Shown here: piece after piece, positions 42,001-52,947 of the stretch | How positions within the stretch are numbered: position 1 is the first letter of the stretch | Layout: each line of letters starts with the position of its first letter | Origin: Linnemannia schmuckeri | Lineage: Eukaryota; Mortierellomycota; Mortierellomycetes; Mortierellales; Mortierellaceae | DNA length: 64,000 bases | Reading direction: 5' to 3' | Assembly: GCA_029449235.1 (NCBI GenBank) | Contig: JANATG010000014.1 | Location: forward strand, 620,001 to 684,000 | Program-made: the position numbers and the translations under genes | Notes under the pieces: generated by a model | The model's database searches: none | Told to the model about the DNA's origin: nothing | Seen by the model: the letters and a program-made list of their open reading frames with translations, nothing else

Positions 42001-44079
42001 TCAAGTAAATGACCGCCATATCCTCAAAGTAGGTCGCTGCTCGGTCAACCACCGCATATACGGAGAGATCTGAGTAGGCAGATCAAACGGTGAGTAGACA
42101 TTGTAGAACTCAGCCTCTTCAAGGCTGGGCAAATGCTCCGCCAGCCAACGCGCCTCGTTCCATCCCATAATAACAGAGTTCTCCTTGTCGTTCACCTCGA
42201 TCGATCCTGAAAGTCGCCTCAGCTTTGTCAACCCTCCAAACAAACCTAGGAACCCTGGCCGCCCAGTTTCCTGATCTCCTAACGATAGTAGTGCTGGAAA
42301 GGATTCTCCCGGGTATGTGTCCATCCCCCACATGCCGTCGTTCTCCTCAAACCCCTCTGGGATGACCTCTGCCCGCAACGCAAGGACCTCAAGATCTAAA
42401 AGTCCGCCAATTTGTCGAAAGAATCGTTCCAATAACGAAAACTGTTGCTTCTCAAAGTCCGTAAGGTATACCGGCGCTGGTCGTTCATAGTAAGGTCGAA
42501 GTTCGTCATCCTCATACTCCTCGTGCTCGCCCATCGTCCTGTACAGCTCGTGAATCTTGACAACAAGACGCAAATCCTTGATTCTGGTGCATGCCCAAGG
42601 GATCGCTGCAACAGCATCCTCGAGGTCGACATAACAGCAACCGAGTGGGGCAACATTCCAAATGAGAAGGTCCTCCAGCGCTCGACACTCTTGAAGGATT
42701 GTTCGTACTGTCCCGCTCTGAATCTCATCACAGCCCATCAGATCAATCGTCCGTAGCGTCAGTGAATGCCTTCGGAACGAGTTCGCAGCGTCCGTCCCCA
42801 GTTCTCTCTCGTCGAAACTCATGCATCTTATCGACTCCATGATCTGCTCCGGCAGTACATTCATAAAAGCGAATATGAAGGCTTTGTTTGCTGTTGAAAG
42901 TTCGCGGTCTTGTCGATAGGTGAGTTTCCGTATTCTGGGACAATACTTAGCGACATGCTCTGCAAGAGAGCCGACATCGGCATCATCTTCAATGCAGGGA
43001 GCGGTGAACGACCTGAGTGCTGGGCAATGTTCCAGCATTGATTTGATGTTCTCCACAGACTCTCTACCAAGGGCCTCCGTAAAAAGGTCCAGTTCCAAGA
43101 GATTCGGTAACGGTCTTTGTCGTCTCTGAGGAGTCATATCCGCTCTTCCCAGCCTGTATTTCCACCACTCGTTCCTGGATCGTTTATTCAGCAACGACTC
43201 TCGATTGTGATCTAATTCTTCTGCCTCCAGCTCATTAATGCGCAGTTGCTGAAGAGATGTAGGGGCGCTGAAAAAGATGGTTTGCCGAAGTTTAGAGCCG
43301 TCAAACTGGTACGCACGAACCAACTGAAGCGACAGTTGTTCCAAACTGGATGCCCTCGCGATAGTTTTCGCCAGCAGTTCAATGTCATCGTCGCAACTGA
43401 TCCAGTAATGAGTGAGACTGAGCTTTCTCAGCCATGGACTTTGCTCAACGAGCCAGCATATCTGTCCCAAGCAAGCCCTAGAATCCTTCGGCGTCGGCAT
43501 AACCTGTTGTTTGACCTCTTCGACACCCTTTGTGCCTATACCGCCATAGTCGTTGTCATCGGTGCCGTCGCCCGTGTTGTCTCTGTCCCCGTCCTCGCAA
43601 TCGTCGCTACTGATCTGCTCAGTCTCTCGCGTCCTGGTAAACGATCCCGAAAGTGTCGTCAGATTCCTGAGTGGCGGCAAAGGAACACAAAGACAAGAAT
43701 CATTCACTTGAGGTAACCAAAAAGGTCTTTCTAACTCCAATGATGACAGCGCCGATGAGCCTTCGACGCACTGCTGCTGAGACTCCTGATAGGCCCGTAA
43801 CGCCCCGTAAAGATATGTAGAAAAGACCAAGCCGGTCTTGAGATGACGGATATGGTGAGAGTTCCTGGCAAGAGCCGTGAGAGAAGCGAGCGTCCTGATC
43901 CGGTGAGATATGTATGGCTTGTCGTATATGTCGAGGGTGTTGTAGAGAGATGGTTCGCATGCGGTGTGAATGAGACGACAGGTTGACATCAGCCTTACGA
44001 GGGATCTCTTGTCGAGGTAAGCGGTGATCTCATGGGCCAGTTCAGCAATCTGAAAAACTCGATCGCAGCTTGGTCTCAT
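42001..44079 (-). CDS. F-box/LRR-like protein, 692 aa
   Basis: Single exon. I use the ATG at 44079, just ahead of the F-box start (VFQIAELAHEITAYLDKRSL, then LMSTCRLIHTACEPSLYNTL). The frame extends 62 codons further upstream to 44265 but without family similarity. An acidic insertion (DDCEDGDRDNTGDGTDDND) occurs around residue 160. LRR-like units: SPWLRKLSLTHYWISCDDD, ASSLEQLSLQLVRAYQFDG, SLQQLRINELEAEEL, CPALRSFTAPCIEDDADVG and CRALEDLLIWNVAPLGCC. Terminal blocks: LERFFRQIGGLLDLEVLAL, LFGGLTKLRRLSGSIEVND, ARWLAEHLPSLEEAEFYNV and MRWLTEQRP. It is closest in structure to the 39741-41807 neighbour (shared LTxxExQxFxLLE motif), indicating tandem duplication. Confidence 0.87.
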   Translation of the reverse strand: MRPSCDRVFQIAELAHEITAYLDKRSLVRLMSTCRLIHTACEPSLYNTLDIYDKPYISHRIRTLASLTALARNSHHIRHLKTGLVFSTYLYGALRAYQESQQQCVEGSSALSSLELERPFWLPQVNDSCLCVPLPPLRNLTTLSGSFTRTRETEQISSDDCEDGDRDNTGDGTDDNDYGGIGTKGVEEVKQQVMPTPKDSRACLGQICWLVEQSPWLRKLSLTHYWISCDDDIELLAKTIARASSLEQLSLQLVRAYQFDGSKLRQTIFFSAPTSLQQLRINELEAEELDHNRESLLNKRSRNEWWKYRLGRADMTPQRRQRPLPNLLELDLFTEALGRESVENIKSMLEHCPALRSFTAPCIEDDADVGSLAEHVAKYCPRIRKLTYRQDRELSTANKAFIFAFMNVLPEQIMESIRCMSFDERELGTDAANSFRRHSLTLRTIDLMGCDEIQSGTVRTILQECRALEDLLIWNVAPLGCCYVDLEDAVAAIPWACTRIKDLRLVVKIHELYRTMGEHEEYEDDELRPYYERPAPVYLTDFEKQQFSLLERFFRQIGGLLDLEVLALRAEVIPEGFEENDGMWGMDTYPGESFPALLSLGDQETGRPGFLGLFGGLTKLRRLSGSIEVNDKENSVIMGWNEARWLAEHLPSLEEAEFYNVYSPFDLPTQISPYMRWLTEQRPTLRIWRSFT

Positions 44080-44363
44080 GTTTCCGAAGCTTGGTGTCCT
44101 GAGGATGTCGACTGAGTGAGGGTGACGAGGGTGCACGGATTGAAAAGAGGAGGAGGAGAAGAAAGAAGCAGGAGGTGATTGTCGATTATTATTTTTTCGT
44201 TCTCTGAACCGGGTCCAGCACATGTTCTGACTTACAATGTAATTGGCCAATTGACACTCCTTCAAGCGAGAGAGTTTTGAGGTCGACTTTGAACGAGGGA
44301 GGAAGAAATGAGCAGAGGCAGAAAATTGAGCGTAATGGCCAACTCACTTGGCGTAAAATCTTT

Positions 44364-44382
44364 CCCCCCCCCCCCCCCCCCA
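44364..44382 (+). repeat. C19 homopolymer
   Basis: Nineteen consecutive C residues just before the 21-bp repeat array, in the region upstream of the 42001-44079 gene. Confidence 0.9.
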
Positions 44383-44402
44383 AAAAATAAACACGGCCAC
44401 GC

Positions 44403-44695
44403 ACCTACTCACACGCGCCACTCACTTAGTATTCAAGTGTTCCCACCTAGCAAGAAGCCGCTAACTCACTCTAAACGCGTCTCACCTAGTAAAACGCGCT
44501 CCCATCTAGTAAAAATGGCCAACTCATTTAGTAGAGATCGCGAATCACTTAGTAAAAATTGCCTTTCACTTAGTAGAAAAGCCCGATTGGTAGAAAATGC
44601 GGACCACTTAGTAGAAGCCTCTTTTCATTTGGTGAAAATGTGTTCTCATTTAGTAGAAGACGCGGATCACTCTGTAGAAAACACTCCTCGCTTTA
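44403..44695 (+). repeat. Degenerate ~21-bp tandem repeat array
   Basis: About 13 imperfect units of the form TCACTTAGTAGAAAA followed by 6-7 variable bases, including CTCATTTAGTAGAGATCGCG, TCACTTAGTAAAAATTGCC, TCACTTAGTAGAAAAGCC and TCATTTAGTAGAAGACGCG. Period is about 21, mostly 20-22, and the core is far better kept than the spacer. One plus frame stays open across it and encodes heptads such as SHLVEDA and NHLVEAS-like units. There is no start context or second exon to make it a gene. It sits between the 5' end of an intact F-box gene and a decayed one. Confidence 0.75.
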
Positions 44696-44876
44696 GAATC
44701 AAACAATGTATGCAGTCCTCACGCTGATTGTTTTTATTCATCCTCATCGTATTCGTCAAACGAATGAAAAAAAAAAGGTACAATGCAGCAGTGAACAGAA
44801 ATAGGACATTTCTTTTTTGTGCATGACGGCGAATATTAAAGTCGAGAGACAAACAATTTAAGAGAAGGTATCTTAC

Positions 44877-45891
44877 GTGATCCTGTAACCAATGGAAAGG
44901 CTCACTGACCGGCTCATTCTCGAAAAAGAACACGGCAAGCTCCAGCTCTGGCCAAAAGCGATCAACCTAAACCACTTCGCGTAAACACATCGTCTTCTCC
45001 GTCTCGTTCGCACATGCATAGACCGACCCACGGAGCTCCTTCAGCTTGGTAAGCCCATTCAGCAAATTTAGATACCCAACTCGCTCAGCCCGCTTGTTCC
45101 CCAACGACAACAGCACAAGGAAAGACTGGTGCTCGTAAGTGGTGTCGTCGAACGACTCGTCCAGCGCATTCACCATGTCCACGCGTAGATCGAGATGCTC
45201 GAGATCTCTCAAGGAGCCAATTTTCCTGTAGAACTTTTCGCGACGTGCAAAGTGTTCCGTTTCGGCTTCGGTGAACGCAACGGGCCCTTCCGCAGGTAGA
45301 AAGGTTGCTCACTGGCGTCGGTGGGGCGTATGGTAGGAATACCGATGGTGAGTGAAAGGCGACGAAACATATTGGATCCCTATGAAGCAGAGACGCATCT
45401 TCGGGGTGAAAGCTGGTCCTCTGTAATGGTCTGACCAGGTAATCTGAAAGACCACTAAATTTGGACACCACCAGAATCACTACAAGAGACTGACTGTTGA
45501 TCCCGACACATGTATCAAAGACGACAGTCTCTAGTCTCCAACGTGATCGGATGGCGCTCAAAGGATTTCCTTGCCACAGCGTCGTTCAAGATAAAAGAAG
45601 ATGAGTAGCAATTGAAGACAGCTGCTTTGTTTGTCCTTCGCCTCTCCATCCTCTGCAACTGATCTTGCGCAGGTGTGGACAGACCTCTCCAAGAATCTGC
45701 GCTACCAGTTCCGTGTCGTAGCTTCTGCGAATGTTGGAAAGGGTCAGCATCTCGATGTTGGGACAATGGATGAAGAGTGCGACAATGTCCTGTGAGGTCG
45801 TGCTCTTGTCCATCTCCCACAACGAAAGCTCCTTCAGGTTTATTAGCCCTTCTGTCCGCAGTCTCGGCGGCATAACATAGCTGTTGTTCAC
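44877..45891 (-). pseudogene. F-box/LRR pseudogene, N-terminus missing
   Basis: Minus-strand family blocks appear in order but in changing frames. They are LINLKELSLWEMDKSTTSQD, CPNIEMLTLSNIRRSYDTE, CPHLRKISCRGW, AVARKSFERHPITLE, VVFDTCVGINSQSLVVIL, LRDLEHLDLRVDM-like and LLSLGNKRAERVGYLNLL. They end with LTKLKELRGSV, LREVV, a TAG at 44967-44969 exactly where relatives have Trp, then VDRFWPELELAVFFFEN and WLQDH. At least three frame changes and the Trp-to-stop change make it dead. No F-box is found upstream (45892-46188). After WLQDH a GTAAGA may be an old intron donor. Its end aligns residue by residue with the 46189-48261 gene. Confidence 0.75.
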
Positions 45892-46188
45892 GTCAATCCC
45901 ATCATTGAATCGATAGTTCTAGTACGTGCGATCTCGCTTGTAGATGCTGCTGGCTCTGCTCAGTATTCTATGCACGCGAGTAACCATTCAAACTAGAAAA
46001 TGAAAAGCAAAAATTGATTAACTAGCAAACAAAGACGCCCATTGAGCGGCGATCTGGAGGGAGAAACCTCATTATAACTGGTGCCTGAGATTCGAAACCA
46101 CCATCGCCTAAGCATCTCAAAATTTTATTATAAATTTAACAGCGAACACTGCGAAAAAATGTACTCGAAAAAGTGACTCAATGATAGC
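45892..46188. other. Intergenic, AT-rich
   Basis: About 300 bases of AT-rich DNA between the 3' end of the 46189-48261 gene and the pseudogene. No gene, no recognisable F-box remnant. Confidence 0.4.
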
Positions 46189-48261
46189 CTAATCGTCCTC
46201 TGGATAGCCCAATGTCAATGGAATAGGGTCGTGCTCTCGTTGCTTTTTCAGCCATAGGAAGCAATCCCTCGCCTCATTTCCTGCGTTATGGAAGAACTCG
46301 GCGATAGTCAAGTTTCGCCAATGATCGTCCATCCACACAACCTCCTATATTTGATTGACAAAAGTAAGGACAATGGGTAATTGACGTCAAGTTGCCAGTA
46401 CGGAAAAACAACACACGAGTAAATAATAAGTATTGTAGGAAGGATATAATACCTTGCAGTCCACTGTCTCTTCCGTCTCCTCGAGGTCCATAAAGACAGA
46501 TCCGCGCAGTTTTCGCAGCTTTTTTAGTCCTGCCAGTAAATGAAGATAGCCTGGGCGACCAGTACGAGCATCGCCCAAGGAGAGTAAGGCAGGGAAGGCG
46601 TTGGTGTCGTAGGCAGAATCTTGTGTGGGAAAGCCGTCCTCATCCAACCATTCAAGCCGAAAATCTAAACGCTCGACTTCCGTGAGCATCCCGATTTGTC
46701 GATAGAGCTTTTCCAGCATTGCGAACTGTTGTTCTTCGTCTGGTGTAAGGACTATGGGCGGATCCCGACGGTAATATGGTTCCGAATCCTCAATAAGCTC
46801 GAGTTCTGGAACACCAACGGTGAGATCAAACCGCTTGACCCTTGTGCACGCCCATGGCTTCTCAATGGCGTCCTCCAAATGAATAAGGAGGCCACCGTGT
46901 GTATCGTATCCACGCACCTCGAATTTTTCCAGCGCTCCACATTCCACCAGGATCGTCTGCACGGCCTTGCTTTGAATCCCGCCACAGAACATAAGAGTAA
47001 GATTTCGCAAGATAGTCGAATGTCGCTGAAAAATGCTCCGTGCCGCCATCTCGTCCATACGGAATGATGAACCCGGACAGAAAAGGGTTTCCACCTGCTG
47101 CTCGGGTAACGCCTCCATGACTTTGAAAGGGAGCTCATTGTCTGCACCTCCTGGAATCTGGGCGGTCATCAAAGACGAAACGCGAGGACAGAGCCTGGCA
47201 ATGAGATTTGCAAGGTCCGCTCCAGAATCACCCTTCGAGATCGCAGGTAATCGGAGGGTTTCAACATTCGGACAGTGTTCCAGAACAGCAATAACATCCT
47301 GCCGAGATCCTGTTGTGTCCATGTCACACAATGTCGCCTCTCTCAGCTTGAGCAAAGGCGCTATCCTGCGCGGTGCCGCTATCTGCTTGCCCTGGACGTC
47401 TTTTTCGCCTTCCTTTGCCTGCAAATACCACTCCTGTGTCTCGATAGACGGGTCCGTGCCATTATCGCCATCTCCGCTCACAGGCTCCATGTACGTTGTA
47501 AATTTCTCAAGAGTTGGTGAACAGCTGAAGAAAAGCGCCGATCCGATGGACAACCAGTCCTCCTTGGGGCTAATGATGGTCAGCGACAACTCCTTTAAAA
47601 AATCGAGGGCGGCGATCGTATCCGTCAGGAGTCGAATGCGTCCGGGGTTTTGGATCGTAATGGATTGTATCTCCAGATACGCAAGATGTGGGCTTTGACG
47701 AATAATCCAGCACACCTGCGGAAGTGCCGCTCCTGTGCTCTTGTAGCTTGGAATGATGTAACGACAGTCTGTTGGAAATTCGATGGTGTTCATGTTGAAC
47801 CTCAGCGTCGTAAGATTCTTTAAGGGTGGCAAGGCGATCAACTGGCAGGTCCGAGGATCGGGAGGAGGAAGCCACCGGGGTCGGACAAAGGGAACTCCCG
47901 CGACTCGTGCGTGCGTTTCTTGAAAGTCGATCAAGCAGTTGAACAAGTAGACCGCATCCAGTTTATTCACGACCAAGGACCGGACGTGTTGAACATTCTT
48001 AGCTAGGGCAAGTGTGGCGACAATGGACTGGAAGATACCTCCCCCGTTGTTCACATATTGCAGGGAGAGGTTCTTGAAGAGGAATGGGATGCAATGTGTG
48101 TGCATGTGCTGGCTGGTCCGCAACAGTCTTGAAAGGTCATCCCTATCCAAGTGCGAGGTGATCAGGCTAACAAGCTCCGGGATGTTGAATACGCGAATCG
48201 ATGCTGGTTCGTCCATGACTGAGTTGAGTCGAGTTTGGGATGCGTTGAGTTGAAACAGCAT
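46189..48261 (-). CDS. F-box/LRR-like protein with a 3' intron, 654 aa
   Basis: Exon 1 is 48261-46453 and exon 2 is 46344-46189, separated by a 108-nt phase-0 intron (GTATTA...AATATAG). Without splicing the frame would end after 21 unrelated residues. Spliced, it continues with EVVWMDDHWRNLTIAEFF and FLWLKKQREHDPIPL, the expected family end, to TAG 46189-46191. The F-box start (VFNIPELVSLITSHLDRDDL, then LRTSQHMHTHCIPFLFKNLS) follows a ~20-residue leader; an ATG 15 codons in (MDEPASIRV) is an alternative start. LRR-like units: HLAYLEIQSITIQNPGRIRL, LKELSLTIISPKEDWLSIG, CPNVETLRLPAISKGDSG, STILRNLTLMFCGGIQSKAV and CGALEKFEVRGYDTHGG. Then LEKLYRQIGMLTEVERLDF and LKKLRKLRGSVFMDLEETE. It is the only intact member here with an intron. 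Confidence 0.87.
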
Positions 48262-48539
48262 TCGGTCTTTTTCGAAGAAAAAAAGAAAGAGATCAACTTG
48301 CTTGCACGTGATATGATTTCATTTGATAATAGTGTCCTTGTTTATCATCGACTTGACTTAACCCTAGAAACCGCTATCGATTGTGATGATGCCTAGCAAA
48401 CGCTTTTACCTAAACTCCTATATCAAAGTTATTCACTGCTATCAACGTCCATAGTTGAGAAGAAGTGGTGACAGAAACTAGGGCGAGGAAAGGCACGTTC
48501 AGGCCGAGAAAAAAGTAATTTTCACTATATTAATTGTTC
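48262..48539. other. Short intergenic gap
   Basis: AT-rich, about 280 bases; presumed promoter of the 46189-48261 gene (T-rich on its strand). Nothing else seen. Confidence 0.35.
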
Positions 48540-50392
48540 TTAGGATAAATTAGAGAGGGCTAGGATAGCCAATCTTGGGAGCCGCTGCGGAAGGCAAATT
48601 AAGCAAGATCGGACCTTAGCACCAACCTCCGTATCGGGTAGATAGAAGCCTGCTTCTATCAATCTTGGCCAGTGCTCGACAATCCACTCCACTTCAGACT
48701 GATCCATCGTACAGCCTTTACAGGAAGGCCCCACAGCAGGCGAGCCCCAAAGGAGCTGTAAGTTCTCGAGCCCAACGAGCAGTCCTAGAAACCCATATCG
48801 ACCCGCAGTAGTGTCATGCAAAGTAATCATCCCTGGAAAGAAAAAATTTTTGTATGTCAAAATCTCCTCCTTGTCTCCGTCCTCCAGGCTGTATTCATCC
48901 ACGGCCACCCTCAATTCTAGAGATCTGAGCTCAGCCAGCTTTTCAATTTCCCGAAAGAGTTGATCCAGCTGCTTTTTCCTTGTGTCATCCTGCGACCACA
49001 CGAAAGGGTCTTTTCTATCCCGCAAAAGAGTGTCGTTATCTCCAATATCGACGACTAAATGAAGTCTCCTCAGCCTGCTCACTGCCCATGGCTTGGCGAC
49101 AGCATCCACCAACGAGATTTTGAACTTTTCCAGACTGCCTCCCATTACTTCCAACATTTCCAGCACCGCACAGTTGAACAAAATTGCTTGAAGAGATAGT
49201 GTCCGAATTGTCGAACAAACGTCAAGAATAATGCAGGTGAGCGAGCCCGAATGCCTGGTCATCATTCGCCCCAGTCCGCCTACCCTGTCATTAAGCCCTC
49301 GGAAATAAAATGTTGCCAGTGTGTCCTTGTCCAAGTACTCTGTAATGGTAAAGAGCATAGCCCTTCCTTGTCATAGCTGCCGTTGATGTACTGGAGGTCC
49401 TGAAGTCGGGGGCAAGCTCGGACTAACATCTTTGCAGCAGCACTGAAATCCTCCTGTCGTTCTCACCGAGAGATGTTGATGCTGCTGACCTTTGAACAGT
49501 TTTCGATGATAAAACTAAACATGTCGAGACTGATGCTGTGCTTGCTCATCAGGCACAAATGGGTCAAGTGTCGCAAGGGTATTAGTTGGTGTGGTAATTG
49601 TCCGTCGGCGTTTGTTGGTGGTATTTCCATTGTCCTGCCTCGTGTCGGTACGAAAAGGTGCAGCCGAAGGTCGAGGGTCGTGGGCAGTTCCGAAAAGTTG
49701 AAAAACAACGTCGAAATGAGATGATCCTTGTCCGACTGAAAAGCGAGGAGCCCCAGATACAGCCCTTCGAAACTTGTCAGCCCTGCAAGAGTTGTCGCCA
49801 ACCGGTTGAGTGAAGTCCTGTTCTTGATGTGCATCCCGGTCACCAAAAGAAACTAGAGACGAGGACTGAGGTCGAGAATGTCACAAAGACTAGAGACAAT
49901 CTCACCGCTGTCGATGAGACCTTGCACTCTGGCACGGTGAAAGTGCTCGTGCGTGGCAATGACGACACAGTAAAGACTTGTAATATGAGAAAATGGGAGA
50001 AAGGGATAGTTGGCGAGGGATTGGTGCTCCCAGCAGGTGTCTGAGAGGGCCCAGCTGGGATAGATGGTTGATCACCGATGATTTGTGCCTCTGGGTCCGA
50101 TAGTCGTTGTTGAGCCAAAACGCCGCCGAGATAGGTAATCCCAAAAAAGGCGGCCATCTTTAAAGTACGAACAAGGCTTGCGTTTCTCGAAAGGGCGAGC
50201 ATAGCGTCTGGTGAGGCGGTCTGTCGTCTGTCGTTTTGATCCGGTCGATTTCGTAATAGAATGACGGACTAAAGATATTGTGGAATCCTTGACTTGTCAG
50301 AAGCAGCCATGAATTTCCCTTTTGTCGAAGAAAGACGCAATCAGTGCTATCAGCTCGGTGATGCCGAATACTTGTGTCGAGGCGGGTCCCAT
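48540..50392 (-). pseudogene. F-box/LRR pseudogene, full length but broken
   Basis: The start at ATG 50392 reads MGPASTQVFGITELIALIAS, then FFDKREIHGC. The frame then shifts to LLTSQGFHNIFSPSFYYEID and again to MLALSRNASLVRTLKMAAFF. Later blocks are RTSLNRLATTLAGLTSFEGL, LRHLTHLCLMSKHSISLDMF and ENCSKVSSINISR, followed by a TGA, then VRACPRLQDLQYINGSYDKE. One more shift leads into an open 272-codon stretch (49358-48540). That stretch holds LSLQAILFNCAVLEMLEVMG, LDQLFREIEKLAELRSLELR, VGLENLQLLWGSP and WIVEHWPRLIEAGFYLP. Three or more frameshifts and one stop are visible. If the C-terminal part is still transcribed it would lack the F-box, so it could not act as an SCF adaptor. Confidence 0.75.
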
Positions 50393-50685
50393 GGTGGTAT
50401 GTGTCAGGGTCCAGGCAAAAGTCAAAGTTGATCAAACACAAACAAATTGACCTTTTGTTACCTCTTTGGACGCGCCACCGCGTTCTTAAATATCAGGTGA
50501 CCATTCATTGGAAATGATATTTTTTCATTTTTCTTCTGCTTTCAACGAAGGACGGAGGTGATGGTGCCTGACTCTCAATTGGAACGATAACTCAAAGGGT
50601 CGCACACTTTATCACTAGTCGTCTTTATTAATGTGAAACCTGTACCTCCGGCTCTAGCAGGTGCCGACTAAGTCGTCTAAATTTT

Positions 50686-52745
50686 TCACTTTAACTCTAC
50701 AGCATTCTCCGCTGCAGCGATGTCAGATTTGCCGTTGGCCTCCTGGTTCCGATCCGGCTGATCCTGAAGCAGGTCAACGTGCTGCATCATCATTGCACAA
50801 ATGAAGGCAATGATGGCGAGGCAGCAGGTAATGATCGACATCAGCATCTGGGAATCGGCATAGGCGTCGACTAACTGGCCCTTGGTTACCGGATCCAAGC
50901 TTGGGATGTACTTGAGAGGGTCGTTCAAAGCAAGGTGTTTATCGTATGGAGAAGTGATATGCTTTTCAAGGCGTTTGGGCAAGTACTGTGTCCAGACTCC
51001 TCCAGCCAATGCGCCACCGATGGCATATCCAATCGAGGAGAGAACCTGCTGTGCGCCAATAACTGTAGCCACATCTTTTTTGTTCACAATGCCTGTCACA
51101 GCAACAGTGCTAGCAACGTTGGCAATACCTGCACCACCGCCGGCAATCGCCTGGGAGATGACAACAAAAGCATCAGAGGAGGTGGGGAGTCGGGCAGGGA
51201 TCATGAGACCAACACCGAGAACATGAATGGCAATTCCAACCTATGCAATGAAAAATGATGAACACAAGGGTAGTTTGAGCATTAAGGGCAAGAACAGCAA
51301 GCTGTACGAATACAAAGCAATAAAAGTAGAGCCCTGGATGCTTTGTAAAACATACCCATACGAACGGACGGCAGGTATTGTAACGTTTCATCAACAAAGC
51401 TGTGATGAGCTGACAGATTGTCCAGACGACAGGATATCCACGCTCGAGAAGATATGCATCACCATATGACACATTACGGGAGACAACCAAGTACAGGGCG
51501 AGGTACTGGTAATTCACCGAGGACATGATTGCAAAGACGAGGCCAATAACGAGTGCTCCGAATGCAGTACGGTTGCCCCAGATTTTCATTGACATGATGG
51601 GTCTGTCCGTGAACTTGGCCTCCCAAATGACCAGTAGGAAAATGGCAACGATGCCCGAACAAATCATGGCAATAATCTTGCCATTTCTCCAGTTACCCTC
51701 GTACGAGTTTGCAAGAATCATCGGGAGTAACGTTAAACTCATACCGGCTGTGAGAAGCAGAGCGCCAATCGCGTCGAATTCGTGCAACAGCCATTGTACA
51801 GAGCGGCGCTCAAATCTCCTGGTCTTGTCACGCAAAGCTTTCCGTTGGAGGCGCCAGAGTGGGACAAGGAGAACTGCTGCACCAATCACAGAGACGATGC
51901 CCATGACCAAGAAGGCCCTGCGCCACTTGTCTTCAGGTTCGCCTGGCTTGGGCAGAGTCAGAGGATCTGTGAGGGCCTGGACAATAAAGACACTGGCAAT
52001 TGATGGCACGTCCCAGAGCGCGAACATAACGCCACGATCGATCAGATGTGTTGTGTCTAGTAGAGTATGAAAGCCGTTAGAGTAGGGTCAGCATGAGGGG
52101 CGACTTGCGACCTACGATCTGACGGGGGGGAGAGAGAAAGCACATTCTCACCTGCAATCAAGACTTGAGTAAGAACTAGAACACCAGTGCTTCCCATTCC
52201 ATAAAAGATCTGGCCGACAGCAACTTCAACAAATGACTTGGCCGCGCCCTGGATGGTCATGCCGATCAAGTAGAACAACATGGCGATTGAAATGGATTCT
52301 GCACGACCACAAACATCGGAAAACTTGATAAAAAAGGGAACAAGTGCGGCTCTCAAGATCTGCAAAATGGTCGGCAAGATACTGCCAATCGAGGTGGAGA
52401 TAAGGTAGGCAGTGACATAACTAAGAGCGCTGTAATACATGTTTGACTCGAAAGAGTAGGCGAACGCTTGAAACAGAACTCTACAAAATGATATAAAAGA
52501 AAATGAATGTAAAGTTTGTTGGTATGGATACCACGAAAAGAGGAATAGAAGCTAGCGGAATATCGCTCGTCAATGATGCGAGAGCGAAGCAAGTGAATGA
52601 AACCTTTAGTTGCTTACGCAGCACAGATGGTCAGATATTCCTTTTTGGTCCAAAGAGAACGATCTAGGATCTTGGAGTAGGACTCAGCATCGGGGGTGTC
52701 GTTTCCACTCTCTGCGAGGGTGAGGTCTTTGTGCTCGGGATCCAT
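50686..52745 (-). CDS. MFS transporter, siderophore-iron (SIT/ARN) type
   Basis: Exons are 52745-52618, 52480-52152, 52056-51356 and 51240-50686, giving 570 aa, all phases matching (donors GTAAGC, GTGAGA, GTATGT; acceptors TTGTAG, CTACTAG, GCATAG). About a dozen or more hydrophobic segments are visible, fitting the 14-helix drug/siderophore MFS class. Sequence signs: AYSFESNMYYSALSYVTAYL, then GRAESISIAMLFYLIGMTIQ with GQIFYGMGSTGVLVLTQVLI, DTTHLIDRGVMFALWDVPSI and IGYAIGGALAGGVWTQYLP. This layout matches fungal siderophore-iron transporters, which import ferric siderophores at the plasma membrane by proton symport. Substrate is inferred from family only. The 42-residue N-terminus is acidic and cytosolic. 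Its promoter and exon 1 are duplicated in inverted orientation at 54049-54653, and two iron-GATA-type sites lie upstream. Confidence 0.82.
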
Positions 52746-52904
52746 TTTGCTCAAGCACGTTTTGGAAGGCAGATGGAGGTGGATTAGGCCGAGCAAAGAA
52801 TCTTAATCCGGAATAAAGTAAGAAGGATGAATGATCTGAGTGCAGAGGGATGGGCAGGACGGATAGTCAAAAAGGCAACAATTTATGCAAGAAAGACGAC
52901 CCCC

Positions 52905-52910
52905 TTTATA
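52905..52910 (-). promoter_or_regulatory. TATA box of the siderophore-type transporter
   Basis: TATAAA read on the minus strand, 160 bp upstream of the ATG at 52745 and downstream of both GATA-type sites. A second copy lies at 54348-54353 in the duplicated arm. Confidence 0.55.
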
Positions 52911-52947
52911 TGTGATGCCCGGCCAAGCTAATTCTCTACCTGTGAGG

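Noticed and set aside
44403..44695. CRISPR-like array
   Set aside because: This is eukaryotic DNA; units are degenerate, about 15 bp with 6-7 bp spacers, and no cas genes are near.
44308..44727. 139-codon frame across the 21-bp repeats as a gene
   Set aside because: It is open because the repeat period is a multiple of three and the core has no stop; it also contains a C19-derived proline run and has no start context.
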